Below, in pieces: positions 18,885 to 26,146 of a stretch of 64,000 bases of DNA. The stretch spans positions 1-64,000 of the forward strand of contig CACHWN010000006.1 of assembly GCA_902583585.1 (NCBI GenBank), read 5' to 3'. Position 1 is the first letter of the stretch. Each line of letters starts with the position of its first letter. The notes beneath the pieces were generated by a model. It saw nothing but the letters and a program-made list of their open reading frames with translations. It was not told where the DNA came from and did not search any database. Made by a program: the position numbers and the translations under genes. The stretch is from an uncultured Pelagibacteraceae bacterium (lineage in GTDB: Bacteria > Pseudomonadota > Alphaproteobacteria > Pelagibacterales > Pelagibacteraceae).

Positions 18885-18915
18885 ATAGAACATACATGTA
18901 CGGGGTTTGTTCTAT
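18885..18915 (+). promoter_or_regulatory. Candidate LexA operator overlapping the lexA start codon
   Basis: A perfect inverted repeat, ATAGAACA at 18885-18892 and TGTTCTAT at 18908-18915, flanks a 15-base spacer and ends within the lexA ATG (18914-18916). Inside it GTAC-N7-GTTC (18898-18912) differs by one base from the alphaproteobacterial SOS box GTTC-N7-GTTC. The left arm also overlaps a -10-like TATAGA. Binding here would block transcription and probably translation of lexA, fitting autorepression. The operator identity is inferred. Confidence 0.6.
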
Positions 18916-19588
18916 GCTAACAAAAAAACAAAAAAACTTATTAATATTCATCAATAAGAAGATTAGATCTTCGGGGATTTCTCCATCATATGAGGAGATG
19001 AAGAATTCACTCAACCTTAAGTCGAAATCAGGAATACATAGATTAATTTCTGCATTAGAGGAAAGAGGTTTTGTTAAGCGATTAGCGCATAAAGCTAGAG
19101 CATTAGAGGTAGTAAAATTGCCAGAGAACGCTAGCGCTAATGATATATTTAATACTTTCACTCCAAGCGTTATCAAAGGTGGATTAGATAAGAATAATAA
19201 TAAATCTACTGATGTTTCAATATTAGGAAGTATTGCCGCTGGTACACCAATTGAGGCTATTCAACAAGAAGTTGATAGAGTTGCTTTACCAGAGGATATT
19301 CAAAATAACGGTGAGCACTATGGTCTTAAAGTAAAAGGTGACTCAATGATTGAAGCAGGTATTGCTGACGGTGATACTGTTATTATAAAAAAAGTTTCTA
19401 ACGTAGATAATGGTCAGATTGCAGTAGTCTTGATAGACGACCAAGAAGCTACTTTAAAAAGAGTAAGAAAAAAAGGAAACACTATCGCTCTTGAAGCTGC
19501 AAATCGAAACTACGGAACTAAAATTTACGCTGCAAATAGAATAAAAATTCAAGGTAAACTTGTTTCTTTATATAGAAACTTTCATTAA
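18914..19588 (+). CDS. lexA: LexA repressor
   Basis: SOS repressor with self-cleaving peptidase. I choose the ATG at 18914 (224 residues, beginning MLTKKQKNLL) rather than the in-frame ATG at 18896, because family members start at this Met and the upstream six codons fall within the operator-like repeat. The winged-helix DNA-binding domain covers about 1-70, the Ala-Gly cleavage site is in GSIAAGTP (about 109-110), and the catalytic dyad is S144 (GDSM) with K182 (ATLKR). It stands between trpC and gltX; the comEC gene often found after it is absent. Confidence 0.96.
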   Translation: MLTKKQKNLLIFINKKIRSSGISPSYEEMKNSLNLKSKSGIHRLISALEERGFVKRLAHKARALEVVKLPENASANDIFNTFTPSVIKGGLDKNNNKSTDVSILGSIAAGTPIEAIQQEVDRVALPEDIQNNGEHYGLKVKGDSMIEAGIADGDTVIIKKVSNVDNGQIAVVLIDDQEATLKRVRKKGNTIALEAANRNYGTKIYAANRIKIQGKLVSLYRNFH

Positions 19589-19607
19589 AATAGTCTAATT
19601 AATATTA

Positions 19608-20996
19608 ATGTCTTTTAATTGTAGGTTTGCGCCCTCTCCTACCGGGCCTCTTCATATTGGCGGAGTTCGAACAGCCTTATTTAATTGGCTTTTAGCTAAA
19701 AAAAATAAGGGAAAATATTTTCTAAGGATAGAGGATACTGATAAAGAAAGATCTAAAGACGAATTCAAAAAACAAATTATTACATCTTTGGCTTGGCTTG
19801 GTATTGAACATGATGGAGATGAATATATCCAATCTAAAAATATATCTAAACACGTTACAGTTGCAGAGGAACTGCTTAAAAAAGGTTTTGCATATAAATG
19901 TTATTGCTCTGAGGAAGAAATTAACGAACAAAAAGAAAAATGTAAAAAACAAGGAATACCATATGTTTATAATAGAAAATGGAGAGATGCCAAAGATTTA
20001 AAAATTCCAGAAGGAGTAAAACCAGTATTAAGATTTAAAAGTAAAATATCAGGAAATACGATTATAAAAGATTTGGTTCAAGGAGATAGAAACATTTCAA
20101 ATTCTACTATTGAGGATTTTGTAATTTTAAGAAAAGATAATACTCCAACGTACCAGTTATCAGCTACAGTTGATGATCATGAAATGAAAATAACTCATGT
20201 TATTAGAGGAGATGATCATATGATTAACTCTTTTAAACAAAGACAAATTTACGAAGCCATGGGTTGGGAGGTTCCAAACTTTGCACACATTCCTTTAATT
20301 CATAGTGAACAAGGAAAAAAATTATCAAAAAGAGATAATGCTTCCACTCTTGAAGATTATATTAAAATAGGAGTTATTTCAGATGCTTTGAGGAATTATT
20401 TATTAAGATTGGGATGGTCTTACAAAGATAAAGAAATTTTCACAAAGCAGGAAAGTATAGATTTATTTGATCTAAGTGGTGTAGGAAAATCACCTTCAAA
20501 ATTGGATATGAATAGGATTTATTCAATAAATGAGACATATATAAAGAGTATCGATCAGAAAGATCTTTTTAATTTTTTTAAAGAATATGTTTCAAAATAC
20601 AAAAAACCTTTAAATCAATCAAAAGAGAGTATTCTTTTAAAATCTATGGGTTTTTTAAAAAATAAGGCAAAAACTCTAGAGGATATTTGGAATAATGCTC
20701 AATACATTATCAAAGATAAAATTGAGATTAGCGCAGATGATAAAAAGTTAATTGATGATTTATCAAAAAAAATAATAACTGAATTTATTAATGAATATGA
20801 AAAACTTTCCTCATTATCTAGAGAAACTTTAGAACCTTTAATAAAGTCTCTAATTGATAAACATAAAACTAATTTTAAAGGTGTAGGACAGCCTTTAAGA
20901 ATAGTGCTAGTTGGCTCAAGATTTGGGCCTGGTATTTATGATGTTATTCTCTCATTAGATAAGGCTGAAGTGCTTAAAAGACTAAGACAAATTTAA
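19608..20996 (+). CDS. gltX: Glutamyl-tRNA synthetase
   Basis: Class I aminoacyl-tRNA synthetase that charges tRNA-Glu (and often tRNA-Gln in alphaproteobacteria, followed by amidation). The HIGH motif lies in RFAPSPTGPLHIGG near the N terminus and the KMSKS-equivalent is KKLSKRDNAS. The Cys/His-containing insertion with YKCYCSEEEINEQKEKC is visible in the Zn-binding region. Length 462 residues. It ends one base into the start of the next gene. It is the last clearly core gene before the accessory region; gltA, which commonly follows, is absent. Confidence 0.97.
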   Translation: MSFNCRFAPSPTGPLHIGGVRTALFNWLLAKKNKGKYFLRIEDTDKERSKDEFKKQIITSLAWLGIEHDGDEYIQSKNISKHVTVAEELLKKGFAYKCYCSEEEINEQKEKCKKQGIPYVYNRKWRDAKDLKIPEGVKPVLRFKSKISGNTIIKDLVQGDRNISNSTIEDFVILRKDNTPTYQLSATVDDHEMKITHVIRGDDHMINSFKQRQIYEAMGWEVPNFAHIPLIHSEQGKKLSKRDNASTLEDYIKIGVISDALRNYLLRLGWSYKDKEIFTKQESIDLFDLSGVGKSPSKLDMNRIYSINETYIKSIDQKDLFNFFKEYVSKYKKPLNQSKESILLKSMGFLKNKAKTLEDIWNNAQYIIKDKIEISADDKKLIDDLSKKIITEFINEYEKLSSLSRETLEPLIKSLIDKHKTNFKGVGQPLRIVLVGSRFGPGIYDVILSLDKAEVLKRLRQI

Positions 20997-21763
20997 TGAA
21001 AGACGCTGTATCTTTCAGAACAAGAAAAACTTCTATTTACGATAAAAAATCTAATACTCCTTTTAAAATTAGCAGATCTAAATTTTTCAACTTTATGAAC
21101 TGTAAAAGATGCTTTTATTTAGATCGTGTAAAAGGACTAAAAGAACCCTCAGTGCCTGGATGGGCTCTAAACGTTGCAGTCGATGAGTTATTAAAAAAAG
21201 AATTTGATCAGTATAGAAAAGAACAAAAACCCCATCCAATTATGGTTAAACATAAACTCAACTTTGTTCCTTATAAGCACAAAGATTTAGATTTGTGGAG
21301 AAATTCTTTAAAAGGTGGTATTTCATATTTGGATGAAAATACAAACCTTATAATTCATGGAGGTATTGATGATATTTGGTTTGATTTAACTGAAAAAAAA
21401 TTAGTTGTTGTAGATTATAAAGCCCAATCTTCTACTTATCCCGTAACAGTTTCTTCTTATCTCGATGCTGAATGGCATCTAAGTTATAAATTACAGATGG
21501 ATATTTATGTTCATATCTTAAGAAAAATGAATTTTAAAGTTTCAGACCGAACTTTTTTTTATGTTTGTAATGGGGAGAAAACAAACAATAAATTTGATAA
21601 TAAGATAGATTTTAAGACGACACTAATCCCATACCGGGTAAATACTGATTGGATAGAGAAAAAAATAATTGAAATGAAAGATGTTCTAAACTTAGATGAA
21701 CCACCTAAAATTGAAAAATCTTGCGAAAAGTGTGCTTATCTTGAAGGTGGAAAAAAATTTTAA
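20996..21763 (+). CDS. PD-(D/E)XK nuclease-like protein with paired CxxC motifs
   Basis: A 255-residue protein of the Cas4/RecB-like nuclease superfamily. The core reads GGIDDIWF (D125/D126), VVVDYKAQ (D140-x-K142) and a motif-IV segment YKLQMDIY with Q167, as in RecB-type nucleases. Two CxxC pairs, C36/C39 near the N terminus and C243/C246 near the C terminus, bracket the nuclease core as metal ligands do in Cas4 and AddB, suggesting an iron-sulfur or zinc site. There is no CRISPR array or cas gene. The start overlaps the gltX stop (TAATG). A DNA-repair role is inferred, substrate unknown. Confidence 0.8.
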   Translation: MKDAVSFRTRKTSIYDKKSNTPFKISRSKFFNFMNCKRCFYLDRVKGLKEPSVPGWALNVAVDELLKKEFDQYRKEQKPHPIMVKHKLNFVPYKHKDLDLWRNSLKGGISYLDENTNLIIHGGIDDIWFDLTEKKLVVVDYKAQSSTYPVTVSSYLDAEWHLSYKLQMDIYVHILRKMNFKVSDRTFFYVCNGEKTNNKFDNKIDFKTTLIPYRVNTDWIEKKIIEMKDVLNLDEPPKIEKSCEKCAYLEGGKKF

Positions 21764-21764
21764 T

Positions 21765-22436
21765 TTATCTATTATTATTTTCATCATCATTATTAGATGA
21801 TTGATCTGTGTTAGATGATTGGTCTGTATTTTCTGATTGAGGTTCTTCTTGAGTAGTTTCTGTTGGTGTTTCCTCTTGAACTGGCTGTTCAGGTTCTGGC
21901 TGCGGTTCTGATGTTGGTTCTTTTGATTGAGCTCTTGCAATATCTGCTGCACTTTGTGGAGATGGCTCTCTTCTCATAAAGAAATATATTCCAGCAGCAA
22001 TAACTGCAATAGCACCAAGAATGTACAACATGATGTTTACAATACTTAATCCTTCTTTTTCTTCTTCAATTGGAGTTTCTTCTGTAACTGGTTTCACTTC
22101 ATCTTCTTCAGGTTTAGCGTCTTGTTCTTGGTTGGCTTCAGCGTTAACTTGTTCTTTTGGCTTTTCAGTTTGAGGAGCTGGCTCAGGTTCTGGTTCCGGT
22201 TCTGGTTCCGGTTCTGGTTCTGGCTCTTTAGCTGGTTCTGGTTCTGGCTCGGGTTCAGGTTCTGGTTCTGGTTCCGGTTCCGGTTCCGGTTCTGGCTCCT
22301 TTTTTGGCTCAGGAGCAGGTATTGAAACTTCAGTTTTAGGTGCTTGAGCAACGTCTTCTTTATTCTTGATGAGAGGATCTATTGCCCCTGTTACCACAAG
22401 AATTATGCCAGCAGCTATAACTATAATTGGATCCAT
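21765..22436 (-). CDS. Membrane protein with Glu-Pro repeat domain
   Basis: A 223-residue protein with no recognised family. A hydrophobic N-terminal segment (about 3-20) is followed by a nearly pure Glu-Pro dipeptide tract (residues 43-88), an acidic linker, a second membrane helix (131-153) ending in FMRREPSP, and an acidic, Gln/Ser/Thr-rich tail with a TDQSSN repeat near 204-215. The Glu-Pro tract would form a stiff extended rod, as in the TonB spacer, but there is no TonB C-terminal domain. It converges on the PD-(D/E)XK gene with a one-base gap. Function unknown. Confidence 0.75.
   Translation of the reverse strand: MDPIIVIAAGIILVVTGAIDPLIKNKEDVAQAPKTEVSIPAPEPKKEPEPEPEPEPEPEPEPEPEPEPAKEPEPEPEPEPEPEPEPAPQTEKPKEQVNAEANQEQDAKPEEDEVKPVTEETPIEEEKEGLSIVNIMLYILGAIAVIAAGIYFFMRREPSPQSAADIARAQSKEPTSEPQPEPEQPVQEETPTETTQEEPQSENTDQSSNTDQSSNNDDENNNR
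22179..22299. repeat. Tandem hexamer array encoding the Glu-Pro tract
   Basis: The plus strand consists of back-to-back variants of the 6-base unit GGTTCT/GGTTCC/GGCTCT (22179-22227 and 22232-22299, interrupted by a Leu/Ala-coding break). On the minus strand each unit encodes Glu-Pro. Such arrays can gain or lose units by slippage without breaking the frame, so the length of the protein rod may vary between strains. The array has far higher G+C than its surroundings. Confidence 0.85.
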
Positions 22437-22569
22437 GAGTCGGATTCTAAACTTTTGGTTTATTAAATCACCTTTATATGTGAACGATTTGGGTATTGTG
22501 TGAATAAAAAAATACTAAAATATTGAGATTTTAATGATAAAATTTACTCAAAGTTGATAATATCAAATA
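22437..22569. other. 133-base intergenic region between divergent genes
   Basis: The longest gap in this part of the window. It separates the Glu-Pro protein (minus) from the 40-codon reading frame (plus) and so should contain promoters for both. I see no hairpin or direct repeat, and no -35/-10 pair that stands out from the AT-rich background. Confidence 0.4.
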
Positions 22570-22692
22570 ATGAATTCAATTTTTCTATTTTTTTTGACGG
22601 CATATATTATCTATTATCTTTTTAGACCTGTAACAAAAAAAGAAATAGAGAAATTTGAAGATCCTGATAACTGGTCAAATATGGGTCTTTAA
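22570..22692 (+). CDS. Putative 40-residue single-pass membrane microprotein
   Basis: A short open frame starting with ATG at 22570 and ending with TAA at 22690-22692. The product begins MNSIFLFFLTAYIIYYLF, a clear hydrophobic helix of about 16 residues, followed by RPVTKKEIEKFEDPDNWSNM, a charged soluble tail. The switch from membrane helix to amphipathic charged tail is what a real small membrane protein looks like, and the 133-base gap upstream otherwise leads nowhere. It overlaps the 3' end of the convergent HDAC-family gene by 18 bases. Function unknown; chance reading frame not excluded. Confidence 0.5.
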   Translation: MNSIFLFFLTAYIIYYLFRPVTKKEIEKFEDPDNWSNMGL

Positions 22693-23604
22693 TCCTTTAA
22701 GGTGCTCAATTATACTTTCAGATAAAGCTTGCAGATCATAACCACCTTCCAAAAAAGAAATTACTCTTCCTTTTGAATGAATATTAGCAATTTCAATTAT
22801 TTTTTTTGTAATCGTAAAAAAATCACTAGATTCTAAGTTTATATTTGCTAAAGGGTCTCTTTTGTGAGCATCAAAACCAGCAGAAATTAAAATAACTTCT
22901 GGTTTAAATTTTTCTACAGGAGTTAAAACTTTTTTTTCGAAAGTATCGATAAATTCTTTACTTTTTATACCAGCTTTTAAAGTAGCGTTGTAAATATTAC
23001 CTACACCAGTTTCATTTTCAGCACCAGTTCCTGGAAATAATGGAAATTCATGAGAGGATCCATAAGCTACAGACTTATCTTTAAAAAAGATTTCTTGGGT
23101 TCCGTTACCATGATGAACATCAAAATCAATAATAGCTACTTTTCCAATATTATATTGTTTTTGTAAATATCTTGCAGCTACTGCAACATTATTTATGAAA
23201 CAAAAGCCGTTAGCTCGAACAGTTTCTGCGTGATGACCTGGGGGTCTAACTGCACAAAAAACTCGCTCATTATTCTTAATTAAATCATCACACGCGGCAA
23301 TACCTGAACCGCAAGATCTTAAAATTGCATTCTCACTATCAGGACATAACATTGTATCTGCATACGGCTCTTTCTCAACACCAATAATTCCTTCCTTTGG
23401 AATATTAGCAAATATCTGTTCAATGTGTTTCTTAGGATGCACTAATGAAACTAGTTCTAAATCTACCTTAGGAGCCTCTTTAAACTTTACTTGTAAATTG
23501 GATGATTTGATAGATTTTAGAATACTATCTAATCTTTCTTTTCTCTCTGGATGACCTTGTCCATTAAATTTTAGTAAACAATCTGGATGACTGTATACAA
23601 TCAT
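22675..23604 (-). CDS. Histone deacetylase family / acetylpolyamine-type amidohydrolase
   Basis: Zinc amidohydrolase with the arginase-deacetylase fold, 309 residues. The catalytic residues are complete: tandem His in RPPGHHAE (H124/H125), zinc ligands D162 and H164 in DFDVHHGNGTQ, D245 in SAGFDAHKRDP, and the transition-state Tyr in EGGYD (Y289). Bacterial members deacetylate small molecules such as acetylpolyamines, or protein lysines; the substrate here is unknown. It follows the SDR gene with a 4-base overlap, which in turn overlaps the hydratase gene, so the three form one operon. Confidence 0.9.
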   Translation of the reverse strand: MIVYSHPDCLLKFNGQGHPERKERLDSILKSIKSSNLQVKFKEAPKVDLELVSLVHPKKHIEQIFANIPKEGIIGVEKEPYADTMLCPDSENAILRSCGSGIAACDDLIKNNERVFCAVRPPGHHAETVRANGFCFINNVAVAARYLQKQYNIGKVAIIDFDVHHGNGTQEIFFKDKSVAYGSSHEFPLFPGTGAENETGVGNIYNATLKAGIKSKEFIDTFEKKVLTPVEKFKPEVILISAGFDAHKRDPLANINLESSDFFTITKKIIEIANIHSKGRVISFLEGGYDLQALSESIIEHLKGLKTHI

Positions 23605-24347
23605 CTTAAATTTTTAATTTTTCCGCCGTCTATTGAAAAGTTTTTAAAATTTGAATTTTTATCTTTAATCAGTTTATAAGCTAAATTTGCGACTTCTTCA
23701 GGTTTTGTAGGTCTTTTTATTTTCTCTATTTTGCACCTTTGTTTTAAAATTTGTTTAACGCTTCTTTTAAATATTTTTGCATCTGTTTGTAGAAGTTTTT
23801 CTAGTCTGCTTGTTAAAGTCATACCTGGATGAATTATCGATACAGAAACTTTATCAATTTTACCTTGCATAGCTAAAGCTTTGGAAAAATTATTTAATGC
23901 TGAATTAACAGCGCCGCCTATCATAAATGTATTAGAGGGATTTCTAGCGGCCCCTCCTCCAATATTAATAACTTTTCCTTTACTTCTTTTGAGGGCAGAC
24001 CAAAAAGCTCTGCTTAATCTTACTGCAGCTTTAAATTTTAAATTAAATCCATCTTCCCAGATATTGTCATTCAAATTTAAAAATTTTCCTCCCTTTGTTG
24101 CCCCTGCTACATTTATGAGGTAATCCAATTTTTTAATTTTTTTAGCAATTGAATTGCATGCAGATAATGATCTCAAGTCTTTAGAAATAATTAAAGAATT
24201 TTTAGGAAATTTTAAATTCTTTTGAAAACTTTTTAATTTACTTTTTGATCTTGAAACTAAAATAACTTTAATTTTTTTATCATTAAGCTTATCAGCTATT
24301 GCTGCTCCGATGCCTTGGCTAGCCCCTGTGATTAATGCTGTTTTCAT
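23601..24347 (-). CDS. Short-chain dehydrogenase/reductase lacking the Ser-Tyr-Lys catalytic residues
   Basis: A 248-residue SDR-fold protein. The dinucleotide loop TGASQGIG (7-14), the NVAGATKGG strand (79-87) and IHPG (172-175) are present. The catalytic region reads INIGGGAARNPSNTFMIGGAVNSALNNF when read in two blocks (127-139 and 140-153): Gly replaces the catalytic Ser, and the YxxxK positions align to G144 and N148; no Tyr occurs between 127 and 160. It may bind a nucleotide or act as a structural or regulatory subunit rather than a dehydrogenase. It overlaps both neighbours by 4 bases. Confidence 0.85.
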   Translation of the reverse strand: MKTALITGASQGIGAAIADKLNDKKIKVILVSRSKSKLKSFQKNLKFPKNSLIISKDLRSLSACNSIAKKIKKLDYLINVAGATKGGKFLNLNDNIWEDGFNLKFKAAVRLSRAFWSALKRSKGKVINIGGGAARNPSNTFMIGGAVNSALNNFSKALAMQGKIDKVSVSIIHPGMTLTSRLEKLLQTDAKIFKRSVKQILKQRCKIEKIKRPTKPEEVANLAYKLIKDKNSNFKNFSIDGGKIKNLR

Positions 24348-25123
24348 AAGATCTTAATATTAATATCTCTTAAATTTTCGTAAGTCACAATAATTTTATC
24401 TTTCATATTAATTTTGTATGGTTGAGTTAAAGAACCACAAAGTAGATAATCTCCTTTTTTAAAGCTTATATCTTTATCTTTAAACTCATCAACAAAAGCT
24501 TTTAATGAGTCTCTAGGATCTATTCTCTTTGTACCAGTGAAATAGGGTTCAGTAACTTTGTTGTTGATTTTTAATCTAATTTTAATTTTATTAATATCTG
24601 TAGTTTGCCAATTCCTTATCTCCTCTCCTATAATAATCTTACCACCATTTCCATGGTCAGAAATTCCAAGATACATTTGAACTAGTTTATCAAATTTATT
24701 TTTTGAACTTTGTAAATATCTAGAAGATGTAATATCAATAGCTGTATATAATTTAAAATTATTCATCTTATTAAGTAATTTGCCATCAATTTTAACATCT
24801 TGATCAATTTCAAATGCATATTCACATTCCAAGTTGGAGTAAGGGATTTCTGAATATTTAATCGTACAATTAGAAGGTAAAATAGTTTCTTTAAAAATTT
24901 TACCTGGAACAGGCCCATCAAAGCCTTCCTCTTTTTGAACTTCTTTTGCGACTGCCCCTATTTTCCAACCTACTGTTTTTTTATCCAATTCTTCATAAAA
25001 TAAATTCAAAACTTTGTATGCTTCATCTCGATTTTTAGGAATTTCATTTTCACTGAACCCATTTAGATCAACTAAAGTTTTCTTCATCCACGCGTTTGCT
25101 AATTCTGTGACTAACTTGTTCAT
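24344..25123 (-). CDS. 2-keto-4-pentenoate hydratase (MhpD) / fumarylacetoacetate hydrolase family protein
   Basis: A 259-residue protein of the MhpD-like hydratase/decarboxylase family, which acts on 2-keto-4-enoic acids in meta-cleavage pathways. Supporting blocks are KTVGWKIGAV near residue 49, the acidic metal-binding strand NLECEYAFEID (ExE), and the C-terminal GDYLLCGSLTQPYKI, matching the family's GD-x-V-x-x-GS-x-T motif. It heads the operon hydratase-SDR-HDAC and is divergent from the DUF1907 gene across 51 bases. The true substrate is unknown since no ring-cleavage dioxygenase lies nearby. Confidence 0.85.
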   Translation of the reverse strand: MNKLVTELANAWMKKTLVDLNGFSENEIPKNRDEAYKVLNLFYEELDKKTVGWKIGAVAKEVQKEEGFDGPVPGKIFKETILPSNCTIKYSEIPYSNLECEYAFEIDQDVKIDGKLLNKMNNFKLYTAIDITSSRYLQSSKNKFDKLVQMYLGISDHGNGGKIIIGEEIRNWQTTDINKIKIRLKINNKVTEPYFTGTKRIDPRDSLKAFVDEFKDKDISFKKGDYLLCGSLTQPYKINMKDKIIVTYENLRDINIKIL

Positions 25124-25174
25124 AATAAAAATTATATTTAATTGATAAACTTCTTTAAATGATATTAATAGATT

Positions 25175-26146
25175 ATGGAATTAACAATCGAAAAAGCCAA
25201 GTTTCATCAAATTTCCTTAAAACAAGTAAGCGAAGCTTTAAAAAAAGGTTTATCAAAAAACTATATTGAAGTTGATGTTTCAATTGTTGAATGTCCTGAT
25301 CTAAGAAAGTGGGATTGCCCTGCTGAAGGTATAAGTGGAAACCAAAGAATTATAGATGTTGGAGGTGAACCATACATGCACGACAAAAGGTTCATAGGTA
25401 CTGAATTTGATTATGAAGAAATAGCAACAAGAATAGGCTCGGAAAAATCATATGCTTTAGGTGCGGGATCAGGAGCAATGTCGTGCTTAGAGGGTCACTG
25501 TGGAGAGCTTATCATTAATGAAAATTTAATTACTAATGAGTCAAAATCAATAATTGCTCAAATTGATGAAAATAAAAAATGTAAATCAACTTCTTACAAT
25601 CACCGAAAGCATGGCGGACTAGGAAATATCTATTACTCTGAGGGGAAAAAAGGAGATGTTATAAAAATTAAAATTAAAGGAAGGTCAGGTGAGCAAGGTT
25701 CTTTACCTCAGTCTATGAGAACTGCACTAATTGAAAATTTACAAACAAACTTTAGTGTTGCGCTGGGTGGTGTATTTAGGATCTTAAATGGTAAGATTAA
25801 ATCCCATGTCCAACCAGACTATGCAGATATAAAACACGAATATTATGATCCAAAACAAATGAAATGTGTTAAGGATTTTTTACAATTTTACGAACCTATA
25901 GGGCCACATTTTCAATGCTATTCAGTTTTATGGACTAATGATCCCTCTGGAGGAAAATTAGATTTAAGAGAGTCAGGAGAACACACTCATTTTCATTCTT
26001 ATAAAGGAACTCAGGATGCAGGTCATTATCATTTCGATGTAACCCCTAATGAAATTGAATATGAATGCTATTTCAATACCGCCGAAGAAGTTCATAGAGT
26101 AAACAATATTTACAAGGAATTGAAAAATACTAAAAAGAAACTTTAA
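25175..26146 (+). CDS. DUF1907 (C11orf54-like) metalloprotein
   Basis: A 323-residue protein of the DUF1907 family, known from the animal protein C11orf54, a zinc-binding putative ester hydrolase. Family landmarks are VECPDLRKWDCPAEG (38-52), GNQRIIDVGGEPYM, LGAGSGAM and the C-terminal zinc cluster GEHTHFHSYKG (H270, H272, H274) with HYHFDV (H284, H286). Many bacterial genomes lack it. It is a single plus-strand gene whose stop codon shares four bases (26143-26146, TTAA) with the stop of the convergent EamA transporter. Physiological role unknown. Confidence 0.85.
   Translation: MELTIEKAKFHQISLKQVSEALKKGLSKNYIEVDVSIVECPDLRKWDCPAEGISGNQRIIDVGGEPYMHDKRFIGTEFDYEEIATRIGSEKSYALGAGSGAMSCLEGHCGELIINENLITNESKSIIAQIDENKKCKSTSYNHRKHGGLGNIYYSEGKKGDVIKIKIKGRSGEQGSLPQSMRTALIENLQTNFSVALGGVFRILNGKIKSHVQPDYADIKHEYYDPKQMKCVKDFLQFYEPIGPHFQCYSVLWTNDPSGGKLDLRESGEHTHFHSYKGTQDAGHYHFDVTPNEIEYECYFNTAEEVHRVNNIYKELKNTKKKL

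Noticed and set aside
20996-21763. cas4 as evidence for a CRISPR-Cas system
   Set aside because: No repeats with regular spacers and no other cas genes in the window; the Cys arrangement also differs from Cas4.
22094-22351. Long frames on both strands over the Glu-Pro coding array (Trp/Phe/Arg-rich or Gln/Asn-rich products)
   Set aside because: They are simply other-frame readings of the hexamer repeat; composition is a by-product and there is no start context or neighbour support.
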